The translations under genes and the position numbers were made by a program. From assembly GCA_050633885.1 (NCBI GenBank), contig JBOEHK010000005.1, forward strand, positions 124,001 through 188,000: a DNA stretch of 64,000 nucleotides, written 5' to 3'. Under the pieces are notes generated by a model. That model was given only the letters and a program-made list of their open reading frames with translations. It did not search any database and was not told the DNA's origin. This document shows positions 9,387 to 18,032 of the stretch, in pieces (position 1 is the first letter of the stretch; each line of letters begins with the position of its first letter). Source of the DNA: JAWSVE01 sp050633885 (GTDB lineage Bacteria; Pseudomonadota; Gammaproteobacteria; Pseudomonadales; Cellvibrionaceae).

Positions 9387-10604
9387 ATGAAAAATTCAAA
9401 TCAAAGCGACAAGAGGCACTTTCTCAAAAGCAGTGTTGCCACCGGACTTGCTTTAATGTCTGGCGGTATTGCATTCACGAACTCCCTTACAGTTTCAAGT
9501 GAAAATAGTAATACAGCTATAGCTCCTCCTAAAAGATTACTATCAAAAAAAGCGTGGGCGAAAGATAACCTGAAGGGTGGCGAGTCGTTTATTCTGCCTA
9601 GTATGTCGCCTGATTTTAAAAAAATCGATGAAGAAGGAATCAGGCGTGATGTTCGACATTCAATCAAACAAGGTTTTTGCTCTATTATGCCATTACCCAT
9701 AGGCATTGATTCTAAAACAGACCGCTTGATGCAAAACATTGTTTCTGACGAAGCAAAAAATAAAATACTCACCGTAGGCATTATTCGCCCTGGCTCATGG
9801 AAAGAAAAAAAACAATCAATAAGAGACATGGAAAACAAAGGTATTTCTCATGTTCTTATGTACTTCAACCCTAACCATAAAACGCAAGAAGCCATATACA
9901 ATGAAATGAAAACAATCATCGAGAACACATCTCTCGGGATTATTCTTTATGCAAAACCTAGTTCAAAGATATTACATCTTGATCCTACCGGCTTACCTTT
10001 ATCTGCTTTCGAACGCTTAACTAAATTTGATAATGTATTGGGGGTGAAATTCACTCAAACATTACGGCCCGCGACAGCTTACGCTGTTGCAGAACGATTA
10101 GGCGATCGACTATTGCTTGGGGTTGTTGATTTAGAACTCATGTTGCCCTTGTCACTTAAGTACAAAATGCAATGGACAGGCCAGTGGGGCATTGATTCGC
10201 TACAATCACCCAAAACGCCTTGGGTTCATCAATACCTTGACCTACTCAGGCGCGGAAAGAATCAAGAAGCTTATGAACTTTACTGGCGCTACGAACCTAT
10301 CGCGAGTCATTTTTATCAACTACAAGCGCCCTCATTAAGCATCGGCGGTCATCCTTGGCTACACATTAAATATATGAAATGGCTAACAGGGGGAAATGGA
10401 GGACTACTGAGCGATCTCAATGAAACACCAGATTATGTTCCGCATTTAGACGCAGAAGGCCGAAAGCAATGTCGAGAAATATTTGATCATGTTGGAATAG
10501 ACATTACGAATCTTCCTGACGATGCTTTTGTCGTTGGCAATGCAGCATACGAAAGAGGTGTTCGACCAAAAGATTTATCCGCTATGCCACAATACATTGC
10601 TTAG
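9387..10604 (+). CDS. Exported DapA/N-acetylneuraminate-lyase-fold aldolase-like protein
   Basis: A 405-residue protein with a KRHFLK Tat-like signal followed by a dihydrodipicolinate-synthase-type TIM barrel. The segment ILYAKPSS resembles the YNxPxR element that holds the catalytic Tyr (here Tyr188). VLGVKF carries a Lys (Lys221) at the position of the Schiff-base lysine in VIGIKE. Normal DapA-family enzymes are cytoplasmic and about 290-310 residues, so the export signal and extra length are unusual. It is probably an aldolase, hydratase or dehydratase acting on a keto acid, with no specific reaction assignable. It closes the IclR-esterase unit and is followed by a strong terminator. Confidence 0.7.
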   Translation: MKNSNQSDKRHFLKSSVATGLALMSGGIAFTNSLTVSSENSNTAIAPPKRLLSKKAWAKDNLKGGESFILPSMSPDFKKIDEEGIRRDVRHSIKQGFCSIMPLPIGIDSKTDRLMQNIVSDEAKNKILTVGIIRPGSWKEKKQSIRDMENKGISHVLMYFNPNHKTQEAIYNEMKTIIENTSLGIILYAKPSSKILHLDPTGLPLSAFERLTKFDNVLGVKFTQTLRPATAYAVAERLGDRLLLGVVDLELMLPLSLKYKMQWTGQWGIDSLQSPKTPWVHQYLDLLRRGKNQEAYELYWRYEPIASHFYQLQAPSLSIGGHPWLHIKYMKWLTGGNGGLLSDLNETPDYVPHLDAEGRKQCREIFDHVGIDITNLPDDAFVVGNAAYERGVRPKDLSAMPQYIA

Positions 10605-10648
10605 TGTTCTTATCTATTTAAAAATTTTAAAAATATCCTAACTCTAAA

Positions 10649-10680
10649 TAAAAAAGGCATCATTAGATGCCTTTTTTATT
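10649..10680. terminator. Bidirectional intrinsic terminator
   Basis: The stem AAAAAGGCATC / GATGCCTTTTTT with the 4-nt loop ATTA is A-rich on one side and T-rich on the other. It can therefore end both the plus-strand DapA-like gene and the minus-strand carboxylesterase that converge here. Confidence 0.9.
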
Positions 10681-10700
10681 TTATCAGCTCTCGCTATTAT

Positions 10701-12443
10701 TTACTGACTCAGAAAAACTCTTCTTTGCTTCCCGTGCGGATCGTTAACGACTGCCGGATCAACATCAAATACCATTACGGGATGATTTTCTGCATTATAT
10801 TCTGGCCAGTTCGGCAGATCTTTGTGGTTCGGATTTCCTGTTTTCGCAAACGCTAGCCACGCCTCACTCATAAGATCTGCAATGCGCTGCGCCTCGTCAC
10901 TTGTGCCTGACATAGAGGCGGATTTTTCGACATTATCAAAGACCATCCCGATTTCTAACGCATGAGGAGAAAACCACTTTCCATTATCAACCGGAGTATC
11001 CCAGTTTAATAAATAAAAATACGTAGGAGCGCCAGCTTGTTGAGATTTCTTTTCTGCCAACTCTACAGAGCGATTTAAAAAACCACGATCTGTCGCCGCG
11101 GTAAAGTAAAGTTCAACAGCGCCAATACTCGAATTTTCTTCTTTGTAGATTTTAATGGCTTCAACACTATCAATACTTGAATCAAGTTTTGATAATTCTT
11201 GTGGCAATGTCCCCCAAGTAATATCAAATAATTTTGGATCACGAGAACCAGCCAACAATGACATTTCTGTTCGTGTAGTACCAATTAACACCGGCACATC
11301 AGCGGATTGCGGAGGAGCGCCCTCTAAAAATGGGTGACGAGGGATATTACGTCCATCCACTGTTGGACTGCTTCCAACAGCTATTCGATTTTCTTTTGCT
11401 ACAGCACGAGCGGCCGTTTCAATTTTTTCGGGAGACATAGACAGAATATCGTTAATTGTATCTTCGGTTAACCCTAACTTTTCAACAACCAATGCAGCCG
11501 CTTTTTGAGAATCTTCTGATTTCGCTAATGTAATAGCCGGACCACTTTGAACGACGGCTTTATGAAATAAACCTTTTGCTTTATCCATTGCTAAAAGCGT
11601 ACTGACTTTCATGCCGCCACCGGATTCTCCAAAAATCAAAACATTATTTGGATCACCCCCAAATTCTGCAATGTTGTCGCGAACCCATTTCAACGAAGCA
11701 ACAAGATCTAAAATACCTGCTGCACCTGAATCAATAAACTTTTCTCCGTAATGTGCTAAATTCAAATAACCAAAATAATTCAAACGATGATTAACCGTGA
11801 CGACAACAACATCACCTCGGTTTGCTAACCGCACTCCATCATAAGCTTGACTAGAACCAGAACCCGAAGTAAACCCACCACCATGAAACCAGACCATAAC
11901 AGGACGTTTTTTCCCGTCACGTAACGCTGGGGTCCACACATTTAAAAACAAACTATCTTCACTTAACGCAGGTACGGGTTCGGGCTTCCAAGATGCAAAC
12001 AACCCTCCTCCACTCCCGGTTGGCACTTGTCGTGTTGAATTCCCATACTCCAAGGCGTCTTTAACTTCGCTCCAGGGTTTGGGTGCCTTTGGTGCCTGGA
12101 AACGAGTAGTTGCGGTATCAGCCCCATACCTCACACCTTTAAAAACTTTCACACCATCGTCTTCAAAACCACGTACCGGTCCATACTGTGTTTTTGCAAT
12201 CAAATCAGATTCAACCGACTCCATCGATGCACTGGATTTTTCTACTACTGATTCAACACTGGCGTTTTCTTGAGATACGACCTGCTCGGATTGACTGCCC
12301 TTTTCACACCCAACAAGATACAAACTTCCCAATACAGCTGCAAACACAGTGACTGGCCGCATGGAATTCAACCATCTATTTTTGACTTCGTCGACATAGG
12401 ACCTGGGTTGATTCGTTAAAAAATTATTGATTATAAATTGCAT
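10701..12443 (-). CDS. Type-B carboxylesterase lipoprotein (paralog 3)
   Basis: A 580-residue type-B carboxylesterase. A hydrophobic segment ends in the lipobox LVGC (Cys46), then comes a low-complexity acidic linker and the catalytic domain with FKGVRYGA, HGGG, GESGGG, the Glu of RTEMS and the His of SPHALEIG. The start at 12443 has a strong AAGGGG ribosome site but gives 27 residues before the signal. ATG at 12362 gives a conventional lipoprotein signal but a weak ribosome site. It is probably anchored in the outer or inner membrane, facing the periplasm or exterior. The substrate is unknown. Confidence 0.87.
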   Translation of the reverse strand: MQFIINNFLTNQPRSYVDEVKNRWLNSMRPVTVFAAVLGSLYLVGCEKGSQSEQVVSQENASVESVVEKSSASMESVESDLIAKTQYGPVRGFEDDGVKVFKGVRYGADTATTRFQAPKAPKPWSEVKDALEYGNSTRQVPTGSGGGLFASWKPEPVPALSEDSLFLNVWTPALRDGKKRPVMVWFHGGGFTSGSGSSQAYDGVRLANRGDVVVVTVNHRLNYFGYLNLAHYGEKFIDSGAAGILDLVASLKWVRDNIAEFGGDPNNVLIFGESGGGMKVSTLLAMDKAKGLFHKAVVQSGPAITLAKSEDSQKAAALVVEKLGLTEDTINDILSMSPEKIETAARAVAKENRIAVGSSPTVDGRNIPRHPFLEGAPPQSADVPVLIGTTRTEMSLLAGSRDPKLFDITWGTLPQELSKLDSSIDSVEAIKIYKEENSSIGAVELYFTAATDRGFLNRSVELAEKKSQQAGAPTYFYLLNWDTPVDNGKWFSPHALEIGMVFDNVEKSASMSGTSDEAQRIADLMSEAWLAFAKTGNPNHKDLPNWPEYNAENHPVMVFDVDPAVVNDPHGKQRRVFLSQ

Positions 12444-12699
12444 GGAAACCCCTTATTTTTATCAGTTATTTTCTGGGAAACACGTTCGCTGCTTAGTGTG
12501 CCACAGCTTTTATTACTAAGTGATGGCAACAATGATAAGTAATGTTATCGAGCGCTTTTCGAGACAGAAAGTCTTTAATAGCACAATAAATTAACGGATA
12601 TTGATCAATGTCATGCTAACAACAATTCGATATATCACTGATTATCCACTGACGCTATTATGAAACTCACTTACTTTTACCCTATTAAAGAGAACTCAT

Positions 12700-12921
12700 A
12701 TGAGCGGAGAAGTCGAATACGCAAAACAATTAGTCAATCAAGCAATGGGAGAGACTTGCAGTGATAAGAACTTTGATAAAGACACCGTAGGACGGGCCAT
12801 CATAAACACAGTCCTCGAAAATTTTTGTGAATATCGCTCCGTTAAAGATATCGTTAGCGAAATGGAATATCTCATTGAAAACCTTGGCCAAGATGAATTT
12901 GTGATTACTCGCGGCTGCTAA
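12700..12921 (+). CDS. Hypothetical small acidic protein, 73 residues
   Basis: I do not recognise this protein. It is acidic and predicted mostly helical, with Cys residues near positions 20 and 43 and a C-terminal Arg-Gly-Cys. There is no signal or membrane segment. AAAGAG lies 7-8 bases before the ATG, a credible ribosome site. It stands alone between the divergent esterase and a strong terminator, with its own promoter region of about 250 bp. Codon use looks like that of its neighbours, and I judge it a real gene. Confidence 0.6.
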   Translation: MSGEVEYAKQLVNQAMGETCSDKNFDKDTVGRAIINTVLENFCEYRSVKDIVSEMEYLIENLGQDEFVITRGC

Positions 12922-12958
12922 TTTCGAGCGACGCCTAATTTTCAGCAACACCTAAAAT
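12917..12958. repeat. Degenerate tandem repeat, about 16-17 bp unit
   Basis: Units GCTAATTTCGAGCGAC, GCCTAATTTTCAGCAAC and a partial ACCTAAAAT follow one another. The first contains the stop codon of the 73-residue gene. The repeat is imperfect and could be chance, but it matches the pattern seen elsewhere in this window. Confidence 0.5.
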
Positions 12959-13036
12959 ACCGATAACCACATCTTAATGGACTTTCAATTTTTTATTTCT
13001 ATTACCCTATTGTTAGCTTTATCTTAGGCTAACCCA

Positions 13037-13079
13037 TAAAAAAACCTCCAAGCAATAAAAATTGCTGGAGGTTTTTTTA
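13037..13079. terminator. Strong bidirectional intrinsic terminator
   Basis: CCTCCAAGCAAT / ATTGCTGGAGG pair with one bulged base around an AAAA loop, with A-run and T-run on the two flanks. It serves the 73-residue gene (plus strand) and the molybdenum hydroxylase operon (minus strand), which converge here. Confidence 0.92.
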
Positions 13080-13109
13080 TGAAGATACGACTTATATTAA
13101 AAACGGCTC

Positions 13110-15374
13110 TTAAACAGAATATCCTTCTTTACTGATGGGAAGCGTTTTAATACGTTGGCCAGTTGCTGCAAAAATAGCATTACAAACAGCTGGAGCCAAC
13201 GGCGGCAAAACCGGCTCTCCCAACCCTGTAGGTGCAAAATCACTCTCGATGAAATGAACTTCAACTTCTGGTGAATTTTTCATTCTTAAAGGACGGTAAT
13301 TGTGGAAGTTTGATTGCTCAATAACACCACCTTCCATTGTGATTTCTAAATCCATCATTGTACTTAAACCATCAACAACTGAACCTTGTGCTTGGTTTTC
13401 AGCACCGCTCATATTGACGATCGGCCCTGCATCAGCAACAACTGTTACTTTATTCACAGTGATTTTTTTGTTGGCATCAACTGTGACATCAGCCACTTCA
13501 GCAATATGACCTGCATGACTAAAATGAAATGCCAAACCTAAGCCGCGACCTGCTGGCATAGGTTTTCCCCAACCCGCTTTTTCCGTCGCCATTTTGATCA
13601 CCTCAATGGCACGACCCGTATTTAACGCACGCGTATTGCCTTCCGTTAACCAGCGAGGCTCGCCCATCACTTCAATTAAGAAATCACGGTGATCTTTTCC
13701 TGCCGCTACGGCAAGCTCATGCATAAAACTCTGAACAACCCATGCAAAGGTACATGCGCCAGGAGCACGCCATGCATAACACTGCGTTCCAATGTCAGTT
13801 GCAGTTTGAGTTAGCTTGTAATTATCAACATTCAGCGCAGGAAATTCATCCTTGCCCATAGATCCGCCACTCACTGGACGTCCACCGTTGGTGAAAGTCA
13901 TAAAATGGTTTTGCCAAGCACTGATTTTGCCAGAAGAATCGACACCACCTTTAAATGAATGGAAACCACCTGGGCGAAAATAATCATGAGCCATATCATC
14001 TTCACGTGTCCATTGAAGCTTAACAGGCGCTTTTACTTTTTGGGCAATTGCGGCCACTTCACACACATAATCATTTAATAAACGACGACCAAAACCTCCA
14101 CCAATTCGCATTTGATGCACTTTAATCTTATCAGCAGATAAGCCAGTCACTTTGCCAACATTGCCGATTGCACCTTGTGGTGTTTGGCTCGGAGCCCAAA
14201 TTTCCATTTTTCCGTCTTTAAAATGCGCAGTGCAGTTTTGAGGCTCTAGATTGGCATGCGATACAAATTGATAGGTATATAAAGATTCAACCGTTTTAGC
14301 GGAGTTTTTAAATCCTTCATCTAAGCTTCCGCGCTCTGTAACTACTTTGTCGCCATCTTGTCCAGCTAACTTTTTCGACTGCTCAACAAAACCAGTCCAA
14401 CTATCCGTTGAACTTTTGCTGTGGTCCCAATCGATTTTTAACTTTTGTTTTGCTTGGAAAACTGCCCACGTTGAATTACCAATAATCGCGACACCCGACG
14501 CCAACTCTTGTGCTGACCCTTTCGCATCAAGAACAAAAGCATCTGATATTCCTGTTAGCTTTTTAATCTCGGCAAGATTCGCTTTTTTAACAACACCACC
14601 GAATCGAGGACTCTTGGAATATGAAGCGTAAACCATCCCAGGTAAGGCCGTGTCAATGCCAAACAGAGGCTCTCCAGTAACAAGAGCCATATTATCAACG
14701 CCAGTAATGCGCTTACCAAGTAGTGTGTACTCACTCTTTTCTTTAAGTTTCAATGAATTTGCTGCAGGCACTTTTAAATTTCCAGCTGCAGTAGCAAGAT
14801 CGCCATAGCCAATTGAATCGCCATTCGCATTAATGACTTTACTATTTTCAGTGCGAAGGGTACTTGCATCTACCTTCCACTTTTTAGCGGCCGCCTCGAC
14901 CAGCATCGCCCGAGCTGTAGCGCCAGCTTGACGCATAGCCTGCCAGTTCATTGGGATAGAAAGCGAGCCTCCCGCAAATTGACGTCCATAAGCCGCTCCA
15001 ATCGGAGATTGCTCAACAATCACGTCTTCCCAAGATGCATCGAGTTCCTCAGCAATGATCATCGGCAAAGCAGTTTTAATACCTTGACCAATCTCTGGGT
15101 TTTTTGAATAAATATAAATTGCACCTTCAGGAGAGATACGCACATACGCATTTAAAGAACTGAGTTCGCCTGCTCCTGATTCAGCAAAAGCTACTGGACC
15201 AAAACTCATCGCCAGTGTTAGACCTCCACCAGCAACACCAACAAGCTTTAAGAAAGAGCGACGATCAACAGATGCAGCCTCTTGCATAGAAGATTTCCAG
15301 TTTGCATCAGATTGAGAAAGAATTTCAGAAATCAAAGGATCGAAGTGTTCAGGAGACATCACTGATTGACTCAT
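13110..15374 (-). CDS. Xanthine-dehydrogenase-family molybdopterin-binding subunit, Tat-exported (IorB-like)
   Basis: A 754-residue large subunit of the IorB/aldehyde-oxidase type. A perfect Tat motif RRSFLK is preceded by about 37 residues, as is common in this subfamily. Recognisable parts are the molybdopterin segments GGGFGRR and APGACTFAWV, and the C-terminal GLGEPVLPPLAPAV with the conserved catalytic Glu. There is no flavin subunit nearby, so electrons probably go from Mo through the 2Fe-2S partner to a cytochrome. It oxidises an aldehyde or N-heterocycle in the periplasm. Its start overlaps the stop of the small-subunit gene (ATGA), showing coupling. Confidence 0.9.
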   Translation of the reverse strand: MSQSVMSPEHFDPLISEILSQSDANWKSSMQEAASVDRRSFLKLVGVAGGGLTLAMSFGPVAFAESGAGELSSLNAYVRISPEGAIYIYSKNPEIGQGIKTALPMIIAEELDASWEDVIVEQSPIGAAYGRQFAGGSLSIPMNWQAMRQAGATARAMLVEAAAKKWKVDASTLRTENSKVINANGDSIGYGDLATAAGNLKVPAANSLKLKEKSEYTLLGKRITGVDNMALVTGEPLFGIDTALPGMVYASYSKSPRFGGVVKKANLAEIKKLTGISDAFVLDAKGSAQELASGVAIIGNSTWAVFQAKQKLKIDWDHSKSSTDSWTGFVEQSKKLAGQDGDKVVTERGSLDEGFKNSAKTVESLYTYQFVSHANLEPQNCTAHFKDGKMEIWAPSQTPQGAIGNVGKVTGLSADKIKVHQMRIGGGFGRRLLNDYVCEVAAIAQKVKAPVKLQWTREDDMAHDYFRPGGFHSFKGGVDSSGKISAWQNHFMTFTNGGRPVSGGSMGKDEFPALNVDNYKLTQTATDIGTQCYAWRAPGACTFAWVVQSFMHELAVAAGKDHRDFLIEVMGEPRWLTEGNTRALNTGRAIEVIKMATEKAGWGKPMPAGRGLGLAFHFSHAGHIAEVADVTVDANKKITVNKVTVVADAGPIVNMSGAENQAQGSVVDGLSTMMDLEITMEGGVIEQSNFHNYRPLRMKNSPEVEVHFIESDFAPTGLGEPVLPPLAPAVCNAIFAATGQRIKTLPISKEGYSV

Positions 15375-15847
15375 GCTTTCTCTCCTTGTGATTTAGCAGC
15401 GGTATGGATAGCAGCACGAATACGCGTATAGGTACCACAGCGACAGTAGTTACCAGACATTGCTGCATCAATATCGTCATCGGTTGGGTTTGGGTTCTTT
15501 TCTAACAATGCAGTAGCCGACATGATTTGGCCTGCTTGACAGTACCCACATTGCGGTACATCCAAATCTACCCACGCTTGCTGCACTGGGTTTAATTCGC
15601 CATCTTTCGCTAGACCTTCAATTGTTGTCAGCTCTTTTCCTTCTGCAGAAGAAACAGGCATTGAACATGAACGAATGGGTTGCCCATCAATATGAACTGT
15701 ACAAGCACCACATTGGGCCATACCGCAACCATACTTAGTACCCACCAAGCCTACATTGTCACGAAGCACCCATAAAAGAGGCGTGGTTGGATCAATGTCG
15801 TTGACGGTATGCTGCTTACCATTAACAGAAAGTGTAATTGTAGCCAT
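15371..15847 (-). CDS. 2Fe-2S subunit of molybdenum hydroxylase (IorA-like)
   Basis: A 158-residue ferredoxin-type small subunit. The N-terminal plant-type 2Fe-2S cluster is CGCGMAQCGAC and the C-terminal helical 2Fe-2S domain has CGYC and CRC motifs. It has no signal of its own, so it is presumably carried across the membrane with the Tat-bearing large subunit. It overlaps the large-subunit gene by four bases. The pair resembles isoquinoline 1-oxidoreductase and periplasmic aldehyde dehydrogenases; the substrate is not determined. Confidence 0.92.
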   Translation of the reverse strand: MATITLSVNGKQHTVNDIDPTTPLLWVLRDNVGLVGTKYGCGMAQCGACTVHIDGQPIRSCSMPVSSAEGKELTTIEGLAKDGELNPVQQAWVDLDVPQCGYCQAGQIMSATALLEKNPNPTDDDIDAAMSGNYCRCGTYTRIRAAIHTAAKSQGEKA

Positions 15848-16397
15848 GAGAAAGTCCTGTTTTAATGTCCTGAAATTTGTTCCGATTTATTGAAGAAACG
15901 GTTAAGAAAATTTGGATTCATAAAGTTATTATAATTTGACTCATCGTTCTAAACTTTGAGCCTTTTAAAGTCAAGCAACTAAACATAACCTAACGAATTC
16001 TTGAGCATTTTACCCACTGATATAAGCGTGCGATCTATCCCCGTCATATGAAATTGCCTAGAGTTTTATCAATAAAATGAACCCCTTATGGTCACAACAA
16101 TATGAGCTCAACAACATGATTCATCGGAAAGAGCCCAAAAAGCCACCTGAGCATCACCAAACTATAAACAAACCAAATTAAGTATTTTGACTTTCATCAA
16201 TCTTTAATTAGGCAAGCAATAGACTACCTCTAAGGTTTACAATTATTGCGACAATCCTCCTAGCCGATCTTACTGTGTTGTAGTACTTTCTACACCCCGT
16301 CATTTATCTTTAATAAAAGACAGCTACTAATAAGAACAATAAATAAAACTTGCGCTTAGCACACAACCTAAGACCATAGAAAAATAAGGGGCTCATA
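15848..16397. other. Intergenic region, 550 bp
   Basis: This divergent spacer lies between the hydroxylase operon and the methyltransferase. A TATAAT box on the minus strand (complement of 15928-15933) is a candidate -10 for the hydroxylase operon, with only a weak -35. AAGGGG upstream of 16398 is the methyltransferase ribosome site. I found no open frame, hairpin or repeat of note in the remaining part. Confidence 0.5.
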
Positions 16398-17201
16398 ATG
16401 ATAAAAAAGCAATCACCTAAAACAGCAACACTAATCAACAAAGCTAAACACACCAGCAAGCTTCTACCTTTGCTAGCGATAGTGTCCATTATTCTTACAT
16501 CGCTATCTTGGTCTCCGATTTTGCATTCCGATACAAGAACGATTACCGAAGCGCTTAAAAGCCCATCACGTATGGCTGGGGACAGCGATCGAGACGCCGC
16601 AAGAAAACCTGCGCAAGTATTGGCATTTCTTGGACTAAAACCCGGCATGACTGTTTTGGACGTTATGGCCTCAGGGGGATGGTACACAGAAGTCTTGTCA
16701 CTAGCCGTCGGAGAAAAGGGTAAAGTTTACGCTCAAAACTCTCCTGCATTTCTTCAATTTCGTGATGGCATGTACGAAAAAGCCATATCAAAAAGACTTG
16801 AAGGTGGACGACTTAACAATGTCACTCGAATCAACGCTGATTTTGACAAACTCGGAATAGATAATTCTGTTGACATAGCGATTACAGCTCTCAATTTTCA
16901 TGACATTTATAACCGAAGCCCCGAGGCTGGCATTGCATTACTTAAAGACATAAAAAAGTCATTGAAGCCTGGTGGAGTTTTTGGATTGATTGATCACAAT
17001 GGTGCTGCAGGCGCTGATAATGCCAGCATTCACCGCATGCCAGTTCAAGATGCGGTAGATGCCGCTAAGGCGGCAGGCTTCATTGTTGAAACCAGTGCTC
17101 TTCTCGCCAGTAAAGATGACGATTTAAAAGGAATGGTCTTCAGTCCCGAGCTCAGAGGAAAAACAGATCGCTTCTTAATAAAAATGACAAAACCCAAATA
17201 A
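16398..17201 (+). CDS. Exported class I SAM-dependent methyltransferase-like protein
   Basis: A 267-residue protein. A hydrophobic segment at about residues 20-40 is a signal peptide or membrane anchor, followed by a Rossmann-type methyltransferase domain with motif I VLDVMASGGW (about 86-95). It belongs to the group of putative periplasmic methyltransferases found in proteobacteria, whose role is unclear because SAM is not expected in the periplasm. The start is supported by AAGGGG. It is monocistronic, ending at a clear terminator. Confidence 0.78.
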   Translation: MIKKQSPKTATLINKAKHTSKLLPLLAIVSIILTSLSWSPILHSDTRTITEALKSPSRMAGDSDRDAARKPAQVLAFLGLKPGMTVLDVMASGGWYTEVLSLAVGEKGKVYAQNSPAFLQFRDGMYEKAISKRLEGGRLNNVTRINADFDKLGIDNSVDIAITALNFHDIYNRSPEAGIALLKDIKKSLKPGGVFGLIDHNGAAGADNASIHRMPVQDAVDAAKAAGFIVETSALLASKDDDLKGMVFSPELRGKTDRFLIKMTKPK

Positions 17202-17230
17202 CTGAATCTGAAAAATTAAAAAATGCTTTG

Positions 17231-17266
17231 TAAACGCCTACTGAAAAAATCAATAGGCGTTTTTAT
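17231..17266 (+). terminator. Intrinsic terminator after methyltransferase
   Basis: The stem AAACGCCTA / TAGGCGTTTTT with a 13-nt loop is followed by a T-rich tract about 30 bases after the stop codon. Confidence 0.85.
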
Positions 17267-17421
17267 TGCGCGCTAGCAAATTATCTTCATAGCGCCAATA
17301 TTAAATTCTTTTAAATTTCAGAAAATAATCGACTACAAATAGCTTTTCGATGTTCTTTAAAGCATCAAACAGATACAATCTTACAATCATTTTTTTATTT
17401 TTTGCTTGTACCCTTTTCACT

Positions 17422-17997
17422 ATGACCATAACACTTAAATATCAAACGTCTTTGCAATGGGTAGACGCTGTACTCAAAGATTTTGATACATTTTTAAATG
17501 ACCATGCAGCAGCAGAGAAAAAAGCTTCCGGCATGGCTGTCTCAATGCTCTCTCACTACCCTGACCGTGAAGAGCTTGTTAAAGCGATGATTGATTTATC
17601 GATAGAAGAAATGACCCACTTTCGAGACGTGGTGAGATTAATAATGAAACGCGGTCTAATATTAGCACCCGATGAAAAAGATCCTTACATTAATCAATTT
17701 AGAAAACATCTCCGCAAAGAAAGCAGTGAATACTTTCTTGACCGATTGATTACCGGCGGAATTATTGAAGCCCGAGGCTGTGAAAGGTTTGCGCTCATTG
17801 GAGAGCATCACACCGACCCAGGGATTAAGCGATTTTATGCTACACTGGCAAGCTCAGAGGCAAGACATGCCAATCAATTCATTGAACTTGCTCAACTCTA
17901 CTTTGACGAAAAAATCATTCATTCAAGACTGGATGAGTTGCTGACAATTGAAGCCAAAATAGTTGAAAGCTTGCCTTTCAGACCCGCACTTCATTAG
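17422..17997 (+). CDS. miaE: tRNA-(ms2io6A)-hydroxylase MiaE
   Basis: Non-heme diiron monooxygenase that hydroxylates the isopentenyl group of ms2i6A37 in tRNA. A ferritin-like four-helix bundle is visible with ligand motifs EEMTHF, the Glu in IIEARGCERF, and SSEARH. From ATG 17422 the protein is 191 residues and matches the usual family start. An in-frame ATG at 17350 would add a 24-residue hydrophobic leader that does not fit a cytoplasmic tRNA enzyme. Neither start has a clear ribosome site. The gene stands alone. Confidence 0.88.
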   Translation: MTITLKYQTSLQWVDAVLKDFDTFLNDHAAAEKKASGMAVSMLSHYPDREELVKAMIDLSIEEMTHFRDVVRLIMKRGLILAPDEKDPYINQFRKHLRKESSEYFLDRLITGGIIEARGCERFALIGEHHTDPGIKRFYATLASSEARHANQFIELAQLYFDEKIIHSRLDELLTIEAKIVESLPFRPALH

Positions 17998-18032
17998 ATT
18001 TTAAAATAAACAATAATCACCTCGTCGATGCT

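Noticed and set aside
9387..10604. Lysine-biosynthesis DapA
   Set aside because: It has an export signal, is about 100 residues longer and lies with esterases rather than lysine genes; only the fold and two catalytic residues match.
16310..16687. A 125-residue minus-strand frame over the start of the exported methyltransferase gene
   Set aside because: The plus-strand methyltransferase has clear motifs and a ribosome site; this frame is its antisense shadow.
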